DNA from: Kappaphycus alvarezii | Lineage: Eukaryota > Rhodophyta > Florideophyceae > Gigartinales > Solieriaceae | Direction: 5' to 3' | DNA: 64,000 bases | Assembly (NCBI GenBank): GCA_002205965.3 | Contig: NADL03000142.1 | Coordinates: 149,649 to 213,648, forward strand | Shown here: in pieces, positions 56,098 to 64,000 of the stretch | Layout of the letters: the number at the start of each line of letters is the position of its first letter | Numbering within the stretch: the stretch's first letter is position 1 | Notes under the pieces: model-generated | Told to the model about the DNA's origin: nothing | Database searches by the model: none | Seen by the model: only the letters and a program-made list of their open reading frames with translations | Program-made: the position numbers and the translations under genes

Positions 56098-57013
56098 GGA
56101 TCTCAACGCTGCTCGTATAACGTTCACAGGGGGCAAGAATGAAGACGTTGAGGAGTTTCTCTATACATATGTCAACGTTGTGATGCGTGAGAAAGAGCGA
56201 TGAAGAGAAGGCCGAAAGTATCTTCGCCTATCTTCATGGACGCAAAGCACAAATATAAGGCCAAGTTATCAACGGGTGGTCTCTTAACGGGAATGGCGTA
56301 ACTTCGGTGAGGTATGTGAGTGGCTCGTGAAAGAATGATGCTAAGGAGTAGAACCAGATGAGATGATTCGTAACCGCCATAGAGCCCGGCTCAAACTTCG
56401 ACGATTTGTTAAGCTCATTGGTATACTTTGTGATCTCTATGAAAAGGCTGGGTTCAACGCCCAAGCCAAGTACGGAAGCTGCTGTAAGGCGGCGATGGGG
56501 GATAAGCGGCTCTCCGATTTCCTCCTCATCAAGGCCCTCACACTTTTAATGAACTGAAGGGTACCATAGTAGAATTTGTCAAAAATTCGAGACGTTTCAG
56601 TCACTGAGTGAGGTACCGAGGGAAACCCGCACATCGGTGTCTATCGTACATCCTGAAAAAATTATCAAAGGCCAGCGACTAGCGCAGCAGCATTGGAATC
56701 AGTCAGGAGCGATGTCAAAAACTTGGAAGAAAGGTTGGAAACCCGATTCGATAATCGACTTGACATGATAACCTCGCAGTTGGAAAGCCTTACTCTTAAC
56801 CATTAAGAAGAACCAGTCTGGGGCCCCCAAGGCCGCAGAAGTCTGTTCCTACTGTCACAAGCCTGGACACTTTGCAAATAGGTGTCCTGATAATCCACAT
56901 AGAAACACTCGTTGTGGAAAGTGCGGTCGATATGGGCATCATGAAAGTAACTGCTGGTCTAAAGACAACAGAAAGCAAATTTATCGGACGCAAGGAGCGA
57001 GTCAGGACCAGAG
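56098..57013 (+). pseudogene. gypsy B gag (frameshifted)
   Basis: It begins with MDLNAARITFTGGKNEDVEE like A. It then loses frame repeatedly: an added A near 56192, and missing bases near 56232, 56265, 56298 and others up to about 56670. Both zinc knuckles remain readable near 56845-56955 (CSYCHKPGHFANRC). The damage is concentrated here while the following 5 kb is clean. Confidence 0.85.
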
Positions 57014-57817
57014 ATGAAAATCTTACAAAACAGAAAGGATCACAAGTTGACGGATGCCGGTAACGTATCCATCGCTGAAGAAATCAGTCAAGTCAATGTG
57101 ACAAAAAGGGATGGGGAAGGGAACATTTTATCGAAACCTAGGCTAGATTATGGAATGCTGGAACATATCCCAGCACCTGTACCTCCTCGAACCAAGAGGT
57201 CTGATCAAGTTGTTCCAGGAGTGGAGTCACTCGGCCAAGAAGACGAAAAGAGTAAGAAATTTAAGAATATCCCGAAGGACGTACTAGAATATGTGAAGAA
57301 GTACAATTTGGTGGCTGAGCTTGCATCAGCCCCAACTGGGATAACGTTTGGTCAACTTTTGAGGGGCGACGCAGAGGACGCGAGGAAAGAACTCAAAAAA
57401 ATTATCAGGTCTAATAAGTCCGCTAAGGGTAAGAAACTGTTTCTTCAATCGGCCTCGACAGCACCAAGACGTCTTAAACTAGTACCAGTCAAAGTATTGG
57501 GAATGCAAACCCAAGCTCTTTTCGATTCGGGCGCTGTTCCAAACCTTATTTCAGAAACTTTGGTGACAGATCTAGGTCTTGAAATTATTCCAACTACTCG
57601 AAGAATAACTGTGGCGGATGGAACCGTATCAAAATGCATGGGCACTGTTAACAAGGTTTCCGTGTTCTTTGGGGACTCTAAAGTTGATTTAGACTTTCTT
57701 GTCATGCCTGATCTCCCTTTCGATGCAATCATTGGCTGCCCTACCATGGAAAGACTAGGGACCTGCATTGACTTGGGCAACCAAATCGTTTCAGTTAATG
57801 TTGACGGCAGAACGTGA
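57014..57817 (+). CDS. gypsy B linker and aspartic protease
   Basis: An open frame of 267 codons continuing the gag frame, so its apparent Met is internal. About 115 residues of linker include YNLVAELASAPTGITFGQLL. The retropepsin domain has its active site at QALFDSGAVPNLIS (about residue 169), a second conserved block ITVADGTVSKC and a C-terminal FDAIIGCPTMERLG, the usual ILG-type flap helix region. It would cut the polyprotein during particle maturation. It ends at TGA 57815-57817. Confidence 0.88.
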   Translation: MKILQNRKDHKLTDAGNVSIAEEISQVNVTKRDGEGNILSKPRLDYGMLEHIPAPVPPRTKRSDQVVPGVESLGQEDEKSKKFKNIPKDVLEYVKKYNLVAELASAPTGITFGQLLRGDAEDARKELKKIIRSNKSAKGKKLFLQSASTAPRRLKLVPVKVLGMQTQALFDSGAVPNLISETLVTDLGLEIIPTTRRITVADGTVSKCMGTVNKVSVFFGDSKVDLDFLVMPDLPFDAIIGCPTMERLGTCIDLGNQIVSVNVDGRT

Positions 57818-58323
57818 AGATGCCCCTGGATTTCGACAAAAGCACACATCCGGAAGATCTAAGAGAGACGGACAGTGAAGATTTCACTTCTAGCTATGAC
57901 AGCGAAGATTCCGAACCAACTAACACTTTCGGAAGTGAGAAAGGGTACGCTCGGGGGACAATGAACATGACATGGGACGATTATGATTCTGGGTTTGAAA
58001 CAGATGAAGAATGGAATTCTAGGGTAGGTTTGACACCTGAATGTGTTTCTTTTTGCGATAATATCGAATCAAAGGACGGAATTCGGGGCATGAAAGAAGA
58101 TTACAATTGCACGGAAAACAAGAATATATCGAATTCCATATCTGAAGATGTGAGCACGCCGGAAGAGGTCCTTCAAAATTTGGAGGGTGAGGATCAAGAA
58201 AAGGACCAGCGCCAAATTGGAGAAATTCAAGAAAAAGTACAGCACCTTCCAGCCCCCGCCTCAATGATAATATCCGACATGTTAACATCTTCCGAAGTAA
58301 TTGCATGGAGCGTTTCGATTTAA
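57814..58323 (+). CDS. gypsy B acidic spacer at the start of the pol frame
   Basis: A 169-codon frame overlapping the protease stop by four bases, in the -1 frame relative to gag-protease. It is rich in Asp, Glu and Ser (SEDFTSSYDSEDSEPTNTFG) and has SSEVIAWSVS at its end. In A the last part runs straight into RT without a break. B lacks one base near 58315 that A has, so spacer and RT were one frame. Whether pol is reached by -1 frameshifting or by restarting translation at the overlap cannot be decided from sequence. Confidence 0.65.
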   Translation: MKMPLDFDKSTHPEDLRETDSEDFTSSYDSEDSEPTNTFGSEKGYARGTMNMTWDDYDSGFETDEEWNSRVGLTPECVSFCDNIESKDGIRGMKEDYNCTENKNISNSISEDVSTPEEVLQNLEGEDQEKDQRQIGEIQEKVQHLPAPASMIISDMLTSSEVIAWSVSI

Positions 58324-61300
58324 GACAAGCAAGTGTACCGGTCACTCACTCATTTGAACTTACCGATACTAAACCAATTTACCACAGGCCTAGACGTCAA
58401 CCGCCAAAATATGACCAATTTATCTCAGAGAATGTTACAAGTATGCTGGAAAATGATATCATTCGGCCAGTTTCATCCCCATGGTCATTTCCAGTTGTGG
58501 TCGCACCAAAGAAGGATGGAAAGCTGCGTTTTTGCGTCGATTACCGACAACTGAACCAGAGAATGATACCCGATCGATTTCCGATTCCGAATATGGAGGA
58601 AATCCTCGAGGACTTGAAGGACGGGAGATACTTCACCTCAATTGATCTTTACACTGGTTATTGGCAGATTCCATTGGATGAAAAATGCAAGGAAAAAACA
58701 ACTTTTACCAGCAAAGCCGGTACATTCAGGTTCGAAGTGATGCCTTTTGGTCTCATGAATGCCCCAGCTACATTCCAAAGAATGATGAACGAGGTTTTGA
58801 AAGGACTTCCATTTGCAAGAGTTTATATCGATGATGTAGTGATATTCTCAAAAACCTTGGATCAGCACATATCGCATGTCAAGACTGTGGTGGAGAAAAT
58901 AGCTGCGTACAGCCTGAAAATTAAGTTAAGCAAATGCTTCTTTGCGAAAACGTCTATCCAATTACTCGGTCATATCGTCGATCAAGAGGGAATTAAAGTG
59001 GATCCAGAGAAAACGAAAAAAATCAAGTTGGCACCAAGGCCCGCTTCAAAGACGGAGGTTCGAAGCTTCTTAGGACTGGCCTCATATTACAGGAGATTTA
59101 TCAAAGATTTCGCCAAGACTGCAGCACCGTTACATGCCAGCACAACAAAGAACGGAAAATTTTTATGGAACAAGGAAATGCAAACCGCATTTGAAGAGCT
59201 TAAAGATAAGCTATGTGTCCCCCCAGTGCTCATGTATCCAGATTTCAAGAGACCATTTGTTGTGGAGACAGATGCCTCAGAACGGTCTTTGGGTGCCGTT
59301 TTGTCCCAAAAAGATGAAAACGGAAGACTACACCCGGTTCAATTCGCAAGTCGCACTCTGAATGATGCGGAAAGGAGATACTCAGTCTGCGAAAAAGAAG
59401 CGCTCGCTGTTGTCTTCGCACTGAAAAAGTTTCGCGTATACCTTTTATCACTCGAGAAATTTGTCTTGATAACTGATCACCAGGCACTTAAGACAGCATT
59501 CCAAAAGAAAGATGTACATCACCGCTTGGCCCGATGGCTCGACATTTTCGCAGAATATCGGTTTGAAATTGTGTATAGGCCCGGACGCAATAATCAGCCT
59601 GCCGACTACCTATCCCGCTTGAGGGATCCACTGATTCCAAATGAAAAAGCTTCCGAGAACATCGTCGGAGTTGCCGAGGTGCAAGTGCCGAACAATAACG
59701 AGTACGAAGCTAATATTGACGGACTAATTAAATTCCTGGATGGACTAGAAATGAGAAAGGTTGATATTGAACACAGAAATTGGGTACGTAGGAATCAAAA
59801 GGCTTTTACACTATGGAATGGGAAACTCTTCCGACACACGAAAGCCGGTCCTCGACTAGTGGCCCCTTTGAAAGAAAGAATGAAGATCTTGAGGACTTTT
59901 CATGATGAGTTAGGGCATTGGGATCTCGAAACAACCAAGAAATTCGTTACTGAGAGATTCTGGTGGCCCAGTATCCATAAGGACGTCTATAACTTCGTGA
60001 AAAGCTGCGACAACTGTCAAAAATTCACGCCAATACGAAAGTATAAGACAACTCTAGGCTTTCCAGTTTCCGGTCTCTTTGAAACCTTTTCAATTGACTT
60101 TGCCGGCCCATTCAAGGAAACCTCTTCCGGAAACAAATATCTCCTTATAGGGGTGGAACATCTTACTGGATGGCCAATAGCAGTTGCAGTTGAGGAGGCC
60201 AATGCTGAAGTGGTCCTGAGATTCATCGAAAAAGAAATAATTGAACCGTTTGGTCTTCCAAAAAGGATCATCTCGGATAACGCACTTTGTTTTACTGCAA
60301 CTTCACTGCTTCGTTTCTTGGAAGAAAAAGGTATTCAGCTAAAGACAGTTCTCGCATATGCTCCTATGTCAAACGGGAAAGCGGAGAGGATGGTTGGAAC
60401 CATCAAACGATCAATATCGAAAACTATGTCCGAGAATGAAATCCAGTGGGAAGATGCCTTACCAAAAGTGTTATACGGCTATCGGCGAAGAAGAGGAAGA
60501 AGTGGACGGTCACCGTTTGAGCTAATGTACGGAAGAGCTCCTAGAATGTTACAGAGAGATATGGAAACAAATGTTATCGATGAAGAGAGTAGAGAGGTCG
60601 AACTATTGGCCACCGAAAGCTGGAGATCACACCGCGCGCTAACACAGACAAGAAATAAGGATGAAGAGCCTCCAGTCCAAACTTTCTCAGTCGGCTCTAA
60701 AGTACTTGTAGCACACGGAAAAGCAATGCAACAGGCTGTGAAGTGGCCGGCTTTCCAAACAAAGTACTCGAACCCTTGCATCGTCACGGAGGAAAGACAC
60801 CCGCATTATAAGCTCTGTTCAAGCTCAGGGAAGAGATCAAGGAGGGCAATCCATGCACGTCGTCTGGTCCCTTACCATCAGAGGCCTGAAGAATTCCTTC
60901 TCACACAGGACTATGCGCAACCACGAGGCATACTCATCTTTAACTATAGAATGATTCCTATGGGAGGAAAAAGGGCCTGGGAATGGATCATCTCGATTAC
61001 GCGTGACTACTACGAACTCCACGTAATCATCCATTTCTACATTAATATATGCCTATGTTTTCGTACGTTGAACGGACCATTGCTACCTCAAGAAGATTTC
61101 CGACTATTGATCAGAGTTCTATTCTCATTCCAAAACGGAAGGTTCACGGAAGCAGGTCCAGAGTTTGTGGAAGTCATATATCATTACTCTATAGGGAGGT
61201 ATGGAATGGTAGCTATCGGAGACTTGTCGCAAACATATCTGAACATTATCCGTCCAGTTTACGTATTTCTCAAGAACAACCAAGATGTGCGACTGAGAGG

Positions 61301-61553
61301 TTACAGCTTGCCCCCTGATATGGAATATCGACTGGTCCCATATCCTCTATGGGAACCTTACGTTGCTCCGCTCAGAAATACAACCTCAGCCGAAGAGGAT
61401 CCTCCCGAGGCCGTGATGATGATACGAGCTGGACCATCAAGTGATCGGGGCGGATCATCGAAGAGGGCAAGGCGTCGGGAGCAGCGAGGAAGATCGCCAA
61501 GAAGATCGCCTCAAACACCGCCTAGTCTCCCAGGGGAAACTATGCATCCTTAA
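58305..61553 (+). CDS. gypsy B pol: RT, RNase H, integrase and domain D1
   Basis: 1082 residues, uninterrupted. RT about 30-260, with VYIDDVV at 173-179. RNase H about 310-440, with Asp323, Glu365 and Asp391. Integrase has an HHCC finger (His533, His538, Cys568, Cys571) and a D,D35E triad (Asp598, Asp658, Glu694), followed by a C-terminal region ending in RRAIHARRLVPYH at about 857. The protein continues into D1 (about 888-1025) and an Arg/Ser-rich linker. No chromodomain or envelope signature is visible. A missing G in a G run near 61540 diverts the last residues. Otherwise the frame would go on into D2. Confidence 0.95.
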   Translation: MERFDLRQASVPVTHSFELTDTKPIYHRPRRQPPKYDQFISENVTSMLENDIIRPVSSPWSFPVVVAPKKDGKLRFCVDYRQLNQRMIPDRFPIPNMEEILEDLKDGRYFTSIDLYTGYWQIPLDEKCKEKTTFTSKAGTFRFEVMPFGLMNAPATFQRMMNEVLKGLPFARVYIDDVVIFSKTLDQHISHVKTVVEKIAAYSLKIKLSKCFFAKTSIQLLGHIVDQEGIKVDPEKTKKIKLAPRPASKTEVRSFLGLASYYRRFIKDFAKTAAPLHASTTKNGKFLWNKEMQTAFEELKDKLCVPPVLMYPDFKRPFVVETDASERSLGAVLSQKDENGRLHPVQFASRTLNDAERRYSVCEKEALAVVFALKKFRVYLLSLEKFVLITDHQALKTAFQKKDVHHRLARWLDIFAEYRFEIVYRPGRNNQPADYLSRLRDPLIPNEKASENIVGVAEVQVPNNNEYEANIDGLIKFLDGLEMRKVDIEHRNWVRRNQKAFTLWNGKLFRHTKAGPRLVAPLKERMKILRTFHDELGHWDLETTKKFVTERFWWPSIHKDVYNFVKSCDNCQKFTPIRKYKTTLGFPVSGLFETFSIDFAGPFKETSSGNKYLLIGVEHLTGWPIAVAVEEANAEVVLRFIEKEIIEPFGLPKRIISDNALCFTATSLLRFLEEKGIQLKTVLAYAPMSNGKAERMVGTIKRSISKTMSENEIQWEDALPKVLYGYRRRRGRSGRSPFELMYGRAPRMLQRDMETNVIDEESREVELLATESWRSHRALTQTRNKDEEPPVQTFSVGSKVLVAHGKAMQQAVKWPAFQTKYSNPCIVTEERHPHYKLCSSSGKRSRRAIHARRLVPYHQRPEEFLLTQDYAQPRGILIFNYRMIPMGGKRAWEWIISITRDYYELHVIIHFYINICLCFRTLNGPLLPQEDFRLLIRVLFSFQNGRFTEAGPEFVEVIYHYSIGRYGMVAIGDLSQTYLNIIRPVYVFLKNNQDVRLRGYSLPPDMEYRLVPYPLWEPYVAPLRNTTSAEEDPPEAVMMIRAGPSSDRGGSSKRARRREQRGRSPRRSPQTPPSLPGETMHP
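60966..61379 (+). other. domain D1 of gypsy B pol (unknown function)
   Basis: Residues about 888-1025 of pol: RAWEWIISI, FYINICLCFRTLNGPLLPQE, LLIRVLFSFQNGRF, GPEFVEVIYHYSIGRYG, LNIIRPVYVFLKNN and YRLVPYPLWEPYVAP. It aligns with D2 along the whole length, so the two are a tandem duplication. Confidence 0.75.
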
Positions 61554-61591
61554 TTATTGGACGACTACCAATTAGACGTTGGCTTCGCGAA

Positions 61592-62008
61592 ATGACAGAG
61601 GACCCTCGAGAAGCAGAAGTAATTTCCTTTTTTGCCATTAGTATTTGCATGTGCTTCCAGACCATTCACGGGGCGCACCTTACTCGTGAGGACTCAGTCC
61701 TTATGTTGCGAGTTTTTTTCTCCTTCAGATACCCGTTTCTGGACCCGTTGCCAGAAAAGTTTGCATACTACGTTTACTACCTCACATTTGGAAGGTTTGG
61801 AGAAGTGAAACGGGAGGAGCTCATTAGAGAACACTATGAAACCATACGCCGAATCTACGAAACTCTTGACCAAGGAGATGAGCCGGTCATCGCACGGTAC
61901 ACACTCTCTCATCATATTGGAAATGAGCTACTACCATATCCTTATAGTGAACCCTATACTCTCCCTGATGAATGGATAGAACTCCCACAAGAACAACAAG
62001 AGCAGTGA
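61592..62008 (+). CDS. gypsy B second C-terminal domain (D2), unknown function
   Basis: 138 residues, identical to the A copy. Conserved with D1: FFAISICMCFQTIHGAHLTR, MLRVFFSFRYPF, YYLTFGRFGEVKREEL, IRRIYETL, HHIGNELLPYPYSEPYTLP. The protein ends with a short Gln/Glu tail and TGA. In B the frame is continuous upstream of the Met as NYASLIIG-R...RRWLRE, and only the single missing G near 61540 separates it from pol. It lies directly before the 3' untranslated region and purine tract. Confidence 0.8.
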   Translation: MTEDPREAEVISFFAISICMCFQTIHGAHLTREDSVLMLRVFFSFRYPFLDPLPEKFAYYVYYLTFGRFGEVKREELIREHYETIRRIYETLDQGDEPVIARYTLSHHIGNELLPYPYSEPYTLPDEWIELPQEQQEQ

Positions 62009-62028
62009 CGAGCCGGGACGTTCGTCTT

Positions 62029-62041
62029 GAGCGGGAGGGCG
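62029..62041 (+). other. polypurine tract of gypsy B
   Basis: GAGCGGGAGGGCG directly before the TGATGTGC start of the 3' LTR. Confidence 0.88.
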
Positions 62042-62757
62042 TGATGTGCGCAAATTCGCACACGAAAAAATTTAGATGAGGACCATAATTGTATACAGTA
62101 TTGGAACTGGGAAGATATTTTTACAGTTTTTGAATTTGCAAGATATTTTTAATTTGGGTGAGTGTGGCAAATTCATCGGTTGATTTTTTATTTTAGGACA
62201 CGCTGTCATAGTGGATGTCAGTACAGTTCTAGGTTGTGGGTGATACTACGAGTGACTCTGAAAGGTCTATATAATGGCCACATCAATTCCCACCCCTGGC
62301 CGATGGGTGGCTGGCATGGGTATGGCACCTAGATATTTACCTTGAGGAAATATCTTCTAATGGTCTCTCTGGTTCACACGATTCCCGTGAATGCGTTTTA
62401 TGGTATTTAGTATGTTTGATTGAGACTTTAGGATTAGCCGAAAGTCTATATAAGCTGAGTAAAGTGCTTCCTCCTTGAGAGGTCAAGCAAGTTGGCAGAC
62501 AACTTCAAGCCAAGTCCTGAGTAGTAGGGAGTTGAGAGTCAACTTCAGACCCAAGAAACCCTTTCCTACGCTGTCACAGAGCCATCAGTAGTAGACCCTG
62601 CCTTCCATACTTGCTTGTAGACCTCTCAACTCTCTTTCCATATACACTCCTTTTCGTTCGTTCAACTATACCACGGTAGCACTTTTGTCGCTTGCACACC
62701 TCCTTCTCTGGGGTGGTTGATTCTGAATATCTCTTCTCCGACGATTTACCCCTATCA
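62042..62757 (+). repeat. 3' LTR of gypsy B
   Basis: 716 bp, nearly identical to 55299-56008, with several small indels in short homopolymers. Confidence 0.95.
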
Positions 62758-62762
62758 GTAGC

Positions 62763-63976
62763 CTCGGTGCTAATGACTGTTGCACCCAAGTTATACACAT
62801 AATACAGTAGATCGACTTGTAAGCAGCACAGTTCCTTACAGAGCTGAAAGGTAGCCTGCCTGGTAGCCAAATAGACTTGCCGATCGTCCCTGTCCTCCTG
62901 GACACAGGGGCAGCGTCATCAGGGGACAAAAATGAAAAAGAAACCAAGGCCAAGACCGTCACAGTGATCACTACGACTTGTTCCTTCCTAAACTTCTGAC
63001 GTTCGTCGGCAACATAAGCTCTTTTTGGCACACAATATGTCGTCTTTTGAAAACGCTACGTCTGAAATTAACGCATCAGCTAGCTGTATGAAAGATGCCG
63101 CTCGGCTCGAAAATTCCAATGCGATGGTTATGACCGCCATAGCGTACCTCAAGCTAGAAGACTTTACTCCGCGGTTATAAGATTTTTCTCTCCTAGAAAA
63201 ACATGCCGAGAGGCCCAACTCGACAATTACAGCTGACAAGCTCGACCGCCAGTCATAGAAGAGCTGCGCATTAATGGGCGTAGCAACGATGCCGTCACCA
63301 GAATCCGAAATCTCGTTATCAGTTACGCACGCTCCCGCGCGGGCATAGCCTGAGGGTAGTTGTGTGTAATGCCCTGCGCTTGCCCGGGATGAGGAGCTCG
63401 ACAAAACTTCGAGCTATTCCCCCAGCGCTGCAGATGTCACCCCAAATCAAGGGGCTCTGCGTCGGATTGAGGCCGGAGGTCACATCCTAGACTGAGCAGT
63501 ACGACAATCAGCTTGGGCGCTATGGGCCAATCAAAGCTAGCCAGTACCTTGGTGTCAGCCAATCGTCCAGTGACATGGGTGATTCGGGCTTACAATCCAC
63601 CGCCGTCGCGTGATACGGGCGGTGCCGAGTGTGAGTGTACAGAGTGATGTACCCGCTAGGGTGAGATTCAAAATAAAGGTAGCAGCAGTGTCGCGGTACC
63701 AGAACTTCGGAAGGACAGTCGCTACGGTTTGCCAGCTTTTTGTGCGCTAACTCCATTACATCTTTCCGCAGCATCGGGGACATCGATCTGTGCTTGAGTA
63801 ACTCTGCGAAAGACGCGAACGTTACAGTTGAGGACAGCTGGGAGCTGGCCGTTCACCATATCACCTCAGCGATTCACCCGACGCTCTCCCTACCAGACTC
63901 GAATTGAACCTGACGCTCGGCTACAAAGCACACATCAAGGACAACTTAAACTCATTCATGTGGCATTGCCAAATGT
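62763..63976. other. unassigned stretch
   Basis: A minus frame at 62988-63404 (138 codons) and a plus frame at 63037-63495 with four TAA/TAG codons are both protein-like, but neither has a known motif. Open frames of this length are expected by chance in 64 kb. Confidence 0.4.
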
Positions 63977-64000
63977 GGGAAAGGTTTGGGTGCTTTACTC
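63977..64000 (-). repeat. end of a SINE-like repeat cut by the window
   Basis: GGGAAAGGTTTGGGTGCTTT at the window edge matches the conserved terminus of the copies at 49133 and 45224. Confidence 0.5.

Larger units (their letters stand above)
55299..62757 (+). mobile_element. Ty3/gypsy LTR retrotransposon B
   Basis: A complete 7459-bp insertion, plus strand, same family as A at very high identity. LTRs of 710 and 716 bp, primer-binding site, purine tract and target duplication are present. Protease and pol are open. Gag is disrupted by a cluster of small indels at 56190-56700. Confidence 0.97.
55294..62762. other. target-site duplication of gypsy B (gtagc)
   Basis: gtagc occurs at 55294-55298 and 62758-62762, exactly flanking the LTR ends. 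Confidence 0.95.

Noticed and set aside
61000-62008. D1/D2 as an envelope protein
   Set aside because: I see no signal peptide, no clear transmembrane anchor and no furin-type site. The domains are fused to pol rather than placed in a separate spliced-type frame.
63037-63495. Alternative genetic code with TAA/TAG as glutamine: frames at 63037-63495, 15006-15608 and 28211-28823 (minus) are interrupted only by TAA/TAG and end with TGA.
   Set aside because: The 1082-codon pol of element B and all other clean element frames encode their many glutamines only with CAA/CAG. Frames of this length without TGA are not rare by chance. The frames have no recognised homology.

Overview
This is a repeat-dominated piece of a eukaryotic nuclear genome. 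I see no bacterial-style operons, no rRNA or tRNA genes and no CRISPR array. Almost everything recognisable is a transposable element: three Ty3/gypsy LTR elements of two related families, a solo LTR and an LTR fragment; three larger Ty1/copia elements plus one copia fragment; the 3' end of a LINE with a restriction-like endonuclease; a MITE; and a short SINE-like family. Single-copy host genes cannot be identified with confidence. The organism cannot be named from the sequence. A fungus, alga or other protist is possible.

Layout. 1-5304: decayed AT-rich copia element, minus strand, with both LTRs (the left one runs off the window). 5305-10140: mostly unassigned, with a diverged tandem repeat and a MITE (8035-8479). 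10185-11075: copia RT/RNase H fragment. 12.8-19.1 kb: GC-richer stretches with broken coding-like sequence, hit by an LTR fragment (15625-16054) and a solo LTR with target duplication (18152-18866). 19624-20990: 5'-truncated LINE carrying a small insertion with 12-bp target duplications. 22836-28147: copia element, minus strand, two LTRs. 29053-35115: degenerate gypsy element C, minus. 36544-43985: gypsy element A, minus, flanked by attgc. 44-50 kb: unassigned DNA with tandem repeats and SINE-like copies. 50096-54325: copia element, plus, internally deleted. 55299-62757: gypsy element B, plus, same family as A, flanked by gtagc. 62763-64000: unassigned.

How the parts relate. A and B are near-identical recent copies, damaged at different places: gag is open in A, protease and pol are open in B. 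Comparison implies a two-ORF element, gag-protease then pol, the second in the -1 frame. Its pol continues past the integrase into two tandem copies of a roughly 130-residue domain that I do not recognise. The diverged element C carries both copies too, so the extension is an old, retained part of this lineage. This is the most unusual protein feature of the window.

The second notable signal is a short dispersed repeat with a constant 3' end, variable 5' end and 11-13 bp flanking duplications. One copy sits inside the LINE reading frame, bounded exactly as a GT-AG intron whose removal restores the frame. Many reading frames are broken by single-base indels, so uncorrected assembly errors must be considered beside true decay.
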